From Thermofilum sp. (GTDB lineage Archaea; Thermoproteota; Thermoprotei; Thermofilales; Thermofilaceae): a stretch of 5,244 bases of DNA. A program made the translations under genes and the position numbers. Of this stretch, positions 1-4,696 are shown in pieces; the stretch's first letter is position 1; the number at the start of each line of letters is the position of its first letter. A model generated the notes under the pieces. That model searched no databases, was not told where the DNA came from, and was given only the letters and a program-made list of their open reading frames with translations. Location of the stretch: positions 1 to 5,244 of the forward strand of contig JAJHRM010000188.1 of the NCBI GenBank assembly GCA_020832965.1. Direction: 5' to 3'.

Positions 1-20
1 GTTGGAGGGGTGGGTTCAGG

Positions 21-1220
21 GTGTTCAAGCTCCACGTTGACAGCGAAAACCTGCCGAGGCTCAGGCAGCTGTTCAGGGACTTCGCTAACGGCTGTGCTAG
101 GACGAAGGGCGCGCTGTACTACAGGGATGAGTGGCTAGAGGAGTGGGGGAGCGTCTTGAGGATGCGCGAAGAAGCAGGGAAGAGGACGATGCCTAAGTTT
201 CCGGCGGCAACGCTGCTGACAAGATTCATCACCCCCGATGGAAGTGTGAGGGGGAACACAGCCGCGCCATGCATCATCGACCTCCGCAGGGGTGAGCTGC
301 GCATCCCCAGCTACGGCGTCTCCGTGCCGCTGCGGGGGAGCCTCGCCAAGGCGCTAATCGGGGAGAACGAGCTTGACCCAAGGCCCGACTTTGTGCTGCA
401 GGTCACTAGAAGGGGCTTCCTCAGGGTCATCGCTCGCCGCGAGGCTTACCCGGAGCTCGCCATGCCCCTCCGAGTAATAACCCTGGACGAGAACAGTGCG
501 TACGGCTTCGCGCTCGCTGCATGGGACGTAGACGCCTGCGCGGCGGAGGTGGCTTTGAGGCTCTTCAAGAAGCTTAGACCGCCAAACCACGGGTACAGGC
601 GTGGGGTCGCGAGCCTGCTTCAGAGCTACGCCGCGAAGCCCAGCGGGGAAGCAAAGCAACAGCTGGCTGAGCTCCTCCCAGAGGAAGTGCTGAGGACGCT
701 GACGACTGAGAGGGCTAGAGAGCTCGCCGAAGCTGCTAGGGTGAGGGAGAGGAGGCTCAACGAGGCGTTCATCCAAGAGCTGGCTGCGGAGGTGCGCGGG
801 CCGGTGAGGGAAGCCTGCAGGCGGGGCATGGGCATGCTGATACTCGTGGACCCGATAAATAGCGAATCGCTCAGAGGGACAAAGTTGCAGGGGACGCTTC
901 TGAGGGCGAGGAGGAGCTTGAGGAACCTAGCCGCTTACGAGGGAGCGATGCTCAGGCTTGTGCGCAGCAGTGGGAGGCATTGCCCGCGCTGCGGTCGCGA
1001 GGGCGAGGAAATCAAGCACACGAAGCACTCTAGAATCTACGAGTGCAGGAAATGCGGTATGAGATGGGAGAGGGACAAGGGCGTGCTCTATAACCTCGCA
1101 TACAGCTACCTCGCGCGCATGATAAGGGAGGAGTCAGACGACTACACGGCAATGGCTTCAAGGGTCCTCGAAGCCTTCCGGGAATGGCTGGAAGAGCACA
1201 GAAACGCCCTTACACGCTAG
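21..1220 (+). CDS. tnpB: TnpB-family RNA-guided nuclease (IS200/IS605, IS1341 type), copy 1
   Basis: This encodes a TnpB-like protein of about 399 residues, close to the usual family length of about 400. Known TnpB proteins are RuvC-fold nucleases guided by an omega-RNA made from the element's right end. Visible parts: an N-terminal segment rich in basic and aromatic residues (FRVFK...LRQLFRDF); a RuvC-I-like motif VITLDENSAYG with D156; a RuvC-II-like motif ILVDPINSESLRG with D277 where the family usually has Glu; a zinc ribbon C321-x2-C324 / C342-x2-C345; and RuvC-III ERDKGVLYNLA with D352. The GTG at 21 is only the first start in the window. Copy 2 has GTC there, and the frame is open back to base 3, so the real start is uncertain. 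No tnpA (Y1 transposase) lies nearby. The gene is far richer in GC than the host genes. Family assignment is firm; nuclease activity is inferred. Confidence 0.88.
   Translation: MFKLHVDSENLPRLRQLFRDFANGCARTKGALYYRDEWLEEWGSVLRMREEAGKRTMPKFPAATLLTRFITPDGSVRGNTAAPCIIDLRRGELRIPSYGVSVPLRGSLAKALIGENELDPRPDFVLQVTRRGFLRVIARREAYPELAMPLRVITLDENSAYGFALAAWDVDACAAEVALRLFKKLRPPNHGYRRGVASLLQSYAAKPSGEAKQQLAELLPEEVLRTLTTERARELAEAARVRERRLNEAFIQELAAEVRGPVREACRRGMGMLILVDPINSESLRGTKLQGTLLRARRSLRNLAAYEGAMLRLVRSSGRHCPRCGREGEEIKHTKHSRIYECRKCGMRWERDKGVLYNLAYSYLARMIREESDDYTAMASRVLEAFREWLEEHRNALTR
138..577 (+). repeat. Long direct repeat, unit 1 (identical to 4805-5244)
   Basis: Base-by-base comparison shows 440 identical bases between 138-577 and 4805-5244, both in the same orientation inside tnpB. 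The identity probably continues beyond the window for unit 2. A repeat of this length could support recombination that would delete or circularise the roughly 4.7 kb between the copies. Confidence 0.95.
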
Positions 1221-1406
1221 CCGTTCCCCCTGCGGGCGAGGAGGAAGTCTCCAAGCCCCCAGGGCATAAGGCTCCAGCGCGCGGGGCCGAGGAGGGGGTG
1301 AAGCTCCGTAAGGAGTAGACCCCATGACCCCGGAGCGCCTCCACAGCAACACTGGGGGCGCTGTGAGGCCGCCACCAACAAGGCGGAGATGAGGATGCGC
1401 GCGCGC
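1221..1406 (+). ncRNA. Candidate omega-RNA scaffold / IS right end (structured GC-rich RNA)
   Basis: This non-coding stretch follows the tnpB stop and ends just before the next promoter. It folds into successive hairpins: 1224-1231 with 1239-1246 (7 of 8 pairs); GCCC-CCA-GGGC near 1254-1264; GGCUCC/GGGGCC near 1270-1288; CUCC-GUAA-GGAG near 1304-1315 inside a GGGG/CCCC outer stem; a 10-pair stem AGCGCCUCCA/UGGGGGCGCU at 1334-1343 and 1353-1362; and CCGCC/GGCGG at 1369-1373 and 1382-1386. The GUAA loop is GNRA type only on the plus strand. The UGAAG/GAGUAGA internal loop contains GAA opposite AGUA, as in bulged-G (sarcin-ricin/loop E) motifs. In IS605-type elements the omega-RNA comes from exactly this position, so that is the preferred reading. 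The 3' end, and hence the guide, cannot be fixed here. RNase P RNA ancestry is the main alternative. Confidence 0.45.
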
Positions 1407-1413
1407 ACATGGT

Positions 1414-1429
1414 AAAACCTTTTTAAATA
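1414..1429 (+). promoter_or_regulatory. Archaeal BRE/TATA promoter for the presenilin-like gene
   Basis: AAAACC (BRE-like, 1414-1419) is followed by TTTTTAAATA (1420-1429), a good crenarchaeal TATA box. Transcription would start about 25-27 bases past the box centre, near 1451-1454. That gives only a few bases of leader before the ATG at 1458 and supports that start. Confidence 0.65.
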
Positions 1430-1457
1430 CCCCGTATGTAGCTAAGTAAGGTTGCAA

Positions 1458-2357
1458 ATGGTAAGTGGAGAGCTGGAGAGCGCAGCTAGATCCGTGGAGT
1501 ATAAGACTGTCCTTGCAATGATTCTCGTTGTTGTGTTTATAAGTCACCTATCCGCTTTCTGGGCAGCTATTCTTCGCGTAAGTGGAGTAGCTGAGTTCCT
1601 TGAAAGCCCCTTTGTCCCGGAGGAGGGTCTTCGGGGAGCGGTCATAAATAGCTTTATTGTGCTGCTGCTCGTGCTGCTTGGTACGGGTCTTCTGCTAACA
1701 TTGATCAGGCTGAGAAAAGTACACATAATACCTGGCGTGATGGCTATTGCAGTGGCGTTTTCGTTCTGGGGCGTTGCTGAAATATACTTCTACTCTTTAT
1801 CACAGTTCGACGAAGCCCTTCTACAGTACGCGGACATACTTTCGGTAGCACTGGCCGTCTCAACGGCGCTACTCATTTTCAGGCCGATAAGCGCTGGACT
1901 GCTAAACGCACTTCTGCTAGTCTACGGGACAATGTCCGGGTCCCTGCTCTCTGTGGCTCTGCCCGGTTGGAGCGTTTACACGCTAGCGGTGCTCTTGGCA
2001 GCCTACGACATTTACTCTGTATTTAGAGGCCCCCTGAAACGGATACTTGAGAGCACGGTAGGGGAAGGGCAATCAAGAGAATCGAAAATAAAGTCACCCC
2101 TTAGAGGAGCGGTCATTGTAGTGGGCAATCTCGCCTTAGGGATGGGTGACGTCCTGATCTACTCCATGCTCAGCGCAGCGTACCTCTACTTCCCCCATTT
2201 CTCAGTTGCCAGGTGGGTGGCAGCTACGGCTGCCCTAGCTACTGGACTCTACCTCACACTGGGAATGCTGAAGCACAGGAAATACATGCCAGCACTACCA
2301 CTGCCGGTCCTCCTATCGCTTACAGTGTATATTCTTTGCCTCCTCTTGAAGATATAG
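1458..2357 (+). CDS. Presenilin / signal peptide peptidase-type intramembrane aspartyl protease (family A22)
   Basis: This predicted 299-residue membrane protein carries the three signatures of GxGD proteases: AAYDIYSVF with D184 (YD motif), LGMGDVLIY with D231 (GxGD motif), and MPALPLP with PAL at 278-280. About nine hydrophobic spans can be read, near residues 17-40, 60-83, 89-111, 122-141, 145-167, 171-188, 218-241, 249-271 and 278-297. The two aspartates sit in spans 6 and 7 and PAL begins span 9, as in presenilin and archaeal presenilin homologues. Such enzymes cut transmembrane helices within the lipid bilayer; the substrate here is unknown. Residues 189-216, charged and between the catalytic spans, form the loop that is flexible in relatives. 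ATG 1458 is preferred over an in-frame TTG at 1452 because of the TATA spacing. The gene is much less GC-rich than the tnpB before it and appears to be a single-gene transcript. Confidence 0.9.
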   Translation: MVSGELESAARSVEYKTVLAMILVVVFISHLSAFWAAILRVSGVAEFLESPFVPEEGLRGAVINSFIVLLLVLLGTGLLLTLIRLRKVHIIPGVMAIAVAFSFWGVAEIYFYSLSQFDEALLQYADILSVALAVSTALLIFRPISAGLLNALLLVYGTMSGSLLSVALPGWSVYTLAVLLAAYDIYSVFRGPLKRILESTVGEGQSRESKIKSPLRGAVIVVGNLALGMGDVLIYSMLSAAYLYFPHFSVARWVAATAALATGLYLTLGMLKHRKYMPALPLPVLLSLTVYILCLLLKI

Positions 2358-2377
2358 CGCGCCAGGGATTGGCGCGC
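2357..2377. repeat. Perfect GC hairpin at the end of the presenilin-like gene
   Basis: GCGCGCC (2357-2363) and GGCGCGC (2371-2377) form a perfect 7-base inverted repeat around a 7-base loop, starting at the last base of the presenilin stop codon. It could help end transcription of that gene. Read on the minus strand, it lies just past the stop of the decayed tnpB and could be a remnant of that element's right-end hairpin. No T-tract follows it, so a classical terminator is not supported. Confidence 0.5.
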
Positions 2378-2407
2378 GCCACCATGTTGCCCCGCCTTTT
2401 CGAAGGG

Positions 2408-2740
2408 TTATGGGTTTATGGGCTTTACTCTTGAGGGTGTTGCTAGGAAGCTGAGTACCCTGATCTGCCTTGGCAGCCTTGCTTCAATTCCCAGCGCCGC
2501 TAGCCCCTAGCCATTACACCCAAGCCACCGTTCACGTCTGCATGCAATGTGTGCCCATGTGGGCACCTCATTAATCCTCTAGGCCCCCCCACGACCTCCA
2601 CCTTGTGGTAAGCGCATTCCCTCGATGTCCCGTCCTAGCTGACGGCGAATGCTGGGATGCCAGCGTTCTCCAGCGTCGTTGCGAGCCTCAGCAGTGGCGG
2701 CCCGAGCCCACCCCACGCGTTGCAGCCCAGTGGTTGCTGG
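2408..2740 (-). pseudogene. tnpB: Decayed C-terminal third of a second, unrelated-type tnpB
   Basis: Minus-strand translation across three frames gives recognisable TnpB pieces in the right order. First is a segment with LLRLATTLENAGIPAF (about 2724-2638), ending at an in-frame TAG. Next come GTSRECAYH and then MRCPHGHTLHADVNGG (about 2576-2525), which correspond to the zinc-ribbon region and RuvC-III (HADVN). Last is ALGIEARLPRQIRVLSF to a TAA at 2408-2410, a typical TnpB tail. Joining them needs frame changes, one at a run of seven C at 2584-2590 and another after VMARG. The N-terminal two thirds are missing. The C-x2-H and CPHGH pattern and the HADVN motif differ clearly from the CPRCG/ERDKG type of copy 1, so this comes from a different tnpB lineage. 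The left edge near 2740 is approximate. A homopolymer sequencing error could explain one break but not the stops. Confidence 0.72.
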
Positions 2741-2780
2741 AGGCGAGGCGCGCGCTTCTCATAACCTAAGCACTTAAGAT

Positions 2781-3065
2781 TCACCACTCCTCCTCGGCAC
2801 TTTCAATGCGTTCCTCATGGGAGGGGAAGACAGCCTCATCCCCCATCTCGTCTATCTTCCTGCTCAGAATATTTATCGCGACTATTGCTGCAATGAAAAC
2901 TGCTGTTAGAATGACTCCCAGCGCTATCACCTGGCTCCTTGCGTGCTCCGGAGCATTCCACGGGTACCCGCCTACGATGTAGTCTCCAACCCTCGGGAGG
3001 GGCAACCAGAATAGGAGTATGCCGGTCACTGAGAGTAGAGTGACGATCAATACCCTGCTCTTCAT
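2781..3065 (-). CDS. Small two-span membrane protein of unknown function
   Basis: I do not recognise a family for this predicted 94-residue protein. It begins MKSRVLIVTLLSV, has a hydrophobic span at about residues 4-22 and a second at about 46-67. Between them is a 23-residue segment containing GDYIVGGYPWNAPEH. The protein ends in a charged, mostly acidic tail (EERIESAEEEW). Short ends and two spans suggest both termini are on the same side of the membrane, probably the cytoplasm, with the Gly/Tyr/Pro/Trp segment outside. The frame stays open to an upstream ATG at 3140, but the inner ATG at 3065 is chosen. A TATA box centred 28 bases before it predicts a leaderless mRNA, and the upstream 25 residues look non-coding. 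It lies 144 bases past orc1/cdc6 on the same strand with its own promoter, so it is probably not in an operon with it. Confidence 0.7.
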   Translation of the reverse strand: MKSRVLIVTLLSVTGILLFWLPLPRVGDYIVGGYPWNAPEHARSQVIALGVILTAVFIAAIVAINILSRKIDEMGDEAVFPSHEERIESAEEEW

Positions 3066-3089
3066 GAATTCATTAACATTTTGGCTGGG

Positions 3090-3105
3090 TATAAAACAGT
3101 TTTTG
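3090..3105 (-). promoter_or_regulatory. Archaeal TATA promoter for the small membrane protein
   Basis: On the minus strand a purine-rich AAAAACTG (BRE position) precedes TTTTATA (3096-3090). The box centre is about 28 bases from the ATG at 3065, the spacing expected for a leaderless transcript. Confidence 0.6.
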
Positions 3106-3209
3106 TTAGTCTCTGCCTCATGCCAGGCCTCGTGAGTCATAGCAGTTCACCACTGAATCCACCTTCCTGCTACTTCCCTTACTGGGTCTAACCTCAGAGG
3201 CGCGCACAC

Positions 3210-4337
3210 TTACTGAATTAAGCTCTTCACGTCACTAAACACCGGCACGACATGTGCATAGACCCTGAGAGGCCCGCTCATCTTCAGAATACCCAGGTCG
3301 TGTAAGCGCTGTAGAGCACTCTCGATTTCTTCTTTTCTAGGTTCACGGACCCCTAGCCGCTCGCATAGTATTTGCACACTCTCTACTATTTCTCTCTCGC
3401 TTGTGTAGGGCGAGTCCTTGTGCCTTAGTGCTTCCAAGGTCGCGGCTAAAACTAGCTTCTCCAGCTGTCTCAGGGACTTTACTACTTCCTCGTCAAGACA
3501 GCTCTTATCCAGCATCTGTGCTAGAGCTTTAGAGACATGCATGAAAGTTACTTTTTCGCTGTGCTCACTATCAGCTATCAGACATGCGTAGAGCAGGATG
3601 TCCAGGGCTTTCCTGACATCTCCTTCAAATAGGTCGATGGTTATCTTGGCGATGTGCTCTGCAACGGTGTCCGGCAACGAGCTTGGATCAGAGAATGCCT
3701 CACTTGCCCTGTAAAGCAATATATCCACGAGCTGCGGAAGTGTGTAGGGCGGGAATCTCACGACAAGTCCTCCCAAGCTGGATCTTTCCTCCGGTGCGAG
3801 CCCATAGCTCCACTCCTCATTCCTGGCGATGAAGATCACGCCGAGAACATTGTCTATCCCGAATTCAGGTAGGCGCGTCAGATTGTAAACAATGCGTCCT
3901 CCCCTCAGGCTCTTCGAGCTAGTAAGCTCATCAGCCTCATCCACGATGAATAAGTAGCTGACCGGTCTCCTCCTCGCGAACTCGCCTACAATTTTTTCGA
4001 AGACCTCGCCCGCAGAAAGGCTCCGAGAAGCCCTTCCAGAGACTTGCCTAAGAATAGCTGTGTAGACGGTCCAAGGGGACGGGTCTCCAAGCATCTTTAA
4101 ATTCACATAGATAGCTTTAACATTCCCGAAACTGCTCTCTAAGCCTCTCACAAAGAGAAGGGAAGTGGAAGTCTTCCCCGTTCCAACAGAGCCTATCAGC
4201 TGAACAGACTTAAAGAATGCAAAACCCCTGCTTAGGTCCGAGAAGAACATTGAAAGCTGTTTTAGCTGAGGGTCCCTGTGGGGAAGCTTCCTCGGTATGT
4301 ATTTGCTACTTAGCGCCTGCGGATTCGCCAGTATCAT
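3210..4337 (-). CDS. cdc6: Orc1/Cdc6 family replication initiator (AAA+ ATPase with winged helix)
   Basis: This predicted 375-residue protein is an archaeal Orc1/Cdc6, which binds origin DNA and helps load the MCM helicase. In order: an N-terminal LSSKYIPRKLPHRDPQL, the usual Orc1/Cdc6 lead-in; Walker A GSVGTGKTS at 49-57; Walker B LFIVDEADEL at 129-138; sensor 1 region IFIARNEEW at 168-176; sensor 2 GDVRKALDIL at 239-248 with R242; and a C-terminal winged-helix region from about 285 to the end. Motifs for ATP binding and hydrolysis are intact, so it looks functional. It is slightly short compared with typical members of about 390-420 residues. The start at 4337 fits a TATA box 33 bases upstream. 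It is transcribed away from an AT-rich stretch, the arrangement often seen at archaeal origins. Several paralogues are common in archaea and I cannot say which this is. Confidence 0.93.
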   Translation of the reverse strand: MILANPQALSSKYIPRKLPHRDPQLKQLSMFFSDLSRGFAFFKSVQLIGSVGTGKTSTSLLFVRGLESSFGNVKAIYVNLKMLGDPSPWTVYTAILRQVSGRASRSLSAGEVFEKIVGEFARRRPVSYLFIVDEADELTSSKSLRGGRIVYNLTRLPEFGIDNVLGVIFIARNEEWSYGLAPEERSSLGGLVVRFPPYTLPQLVDILLYRASEAFSDPSSLPDTVAEHIAKITIDLFEGDVRKALDILLYACLIADSEHSEKVTFMHVSKALAQMLDKSCLDEEVVKSLRQLEKLVLAATLEALRHKDSPYTSEREIVESVQILCERLGVREPRKEEIESALQRLHDLGILKMSGPLRVYAHVVPVFSDVKSLIQ

Positions 4338-4366
4338 TGCCGCTTCAAGGTCTCCCCTTGCGATGA

Positions 4367-4380
4367 GTTATAACCTTTCC
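4367..4380 (-). promoter_or_regulatory. Archaeal BRE/TATA promoter for orc1/cdc6
   Basis: On the minus strand GGAAAG (4380-4375) precedes GTTATAAC (4374-4367). The box centre is about 33 bases from the ATG at 4337, predicting a leader of only a few bases. Confidence 0.55.
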
Positions 4381-4510
4381 CAAAACATAGTAAACTGAAA
4401 CTTAAATCAACAAACAAAGAAAAAAAATAGAATTATAAAGCCTCAGTCTTCATGATTTATGTAATGATGAAAGTCATGCAAACGTGAACTAATGAACGTA
4501 TCCTGGGGTA
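4381..4510. other. AT-rich stretch upstream of orc1/cdc6; candidate replication origin
   Basis: Bases 4381-4440 hold only 12 G or C in 60, against a GC-rich surrounding, including a run of eight A at about 4419-4427. Such stretches can act as a duplex-unwinding element. Many archaeal origins lie directly upstream of an orc1/cdc6 gene, as here. From 4446 the sequence carries related ATGAT/TCATG words (CTTCAT...ATGATGAAAG) able to form weak inverted repeats. I found no convincing match to the Sulfolobus-type origin recognition box, so the call rests on position and composition only. Confidence 0.35.
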
Positions 4511-4530
4511 TCTGAACATGCACGTGGTAA

Positions 4531-4544
4531 GCGCGCGGCGCGCG
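4531..4544. repeat. GC inverted repeat before tnpB copy 2
   Basis: GCGCGCGGCGCGCG contains CGCGC-GGC-GCGCG, a 5-base inverted repeat. It marks the change from AT-rich host DNA to the GC-rich tnpB copy 2 region and may lie at or near the element's left end, although the exact IS boundary cannot be fixed. Similar GCGCGC tracts occur at other gene borders in this window. Confidence 0.4.
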
Positions 4545-4556
4545 TTTCGCACGGGG

Positions 4557-4571
4557 AAAAATAAATAAAAA
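4557..4571 (+). promoter_or_regulatory. Possible TATA promoter for tnpB copy 2
   Basis: An A-rich AAAAATAAATAAAAA block follows GGGG. As a TATA box it would start transcription near 4590, leaving about 60 bases of leader before the ATG at 4653. The match is weaker than those of the host genes. Confidence 0.4.
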
Positions 4572-4639
4572 GTGAGGTTGCAAGACCTACCCCTCGAGCA
4601 GATCGGGCAACCGGTCGATGTTCTCCCCCACACGCCAAC

Positions 4640-4655
4640 GGAGGGTGGGAAGATG
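4640..4655 (+). promoter_or_regulatory. Shine-Dalgarno site and ATG ahead of tnpB copy 2, out of frame with it
   Basis: GGAGG (4640-4644) sits 8 bases before ATG 4653-4655, an ideal ribosome-binding arrangement. The peptide begins MRGVRVRGVG but stays in the wrong frame and stops at 4826. The TnpB frame (GFRVFKVRVD) is reached only by a -1 shift near 4674-4680, or if one base is missing from the GGGG there. This may be the ancestral tnpB start. Confidence 0.5.
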
Positions 4656-4696
4656 AGAGGGGTAAGGGTCAGAGGGGTGGGTTCAGGGTCTTCAAG

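Noticed and set aside
119..304. Minus-strand open frame, also present as 4786-4971
   Set aside because: It lies wholly inside tnpB on the other strand and is repeated only because tnpB is repeated; no start signal or recognisable domain.
1198..1212. ACAGAAACGCCCTTAC resembling RNase P CR-V just before the CR-I-like word, suggesting a circularly permuted RNA
   Set aside because: It is tnpB coding sequence (HRNALTR) and its strand does not pair with the CR-I-like strand to make helix P4.
1158..1547. Minus-strand open frame of 129 codons and two shorter ones at 1210-1410
   Set aside because: They cross the structured RNA, the promoter and the presenilin start; the proteins are low-complexity Pro/Arg/Ser-rich, as expected from GC-rich non-coding DNA.
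3066..3140. Longer start (ATG 3140) for the small membrane protein
   Set aside because: The TATA box at 3090-3096 lies inside this extension, so mRNA from it could not encode these residues; the added 25 residues look non-coding.
3654..3872. Plus-strand open frame of 72 codons
   Set aside because: It is antisense to the conserved AAA+ core of orc1/cdc6 and has no promoter or domain.
4381..4560. Sulfolobus-type origin recognition boxes
   Set aside because: I looked for the TTCCA-n-TGGAAAC type core and G-string on both strands and found no convincing match.
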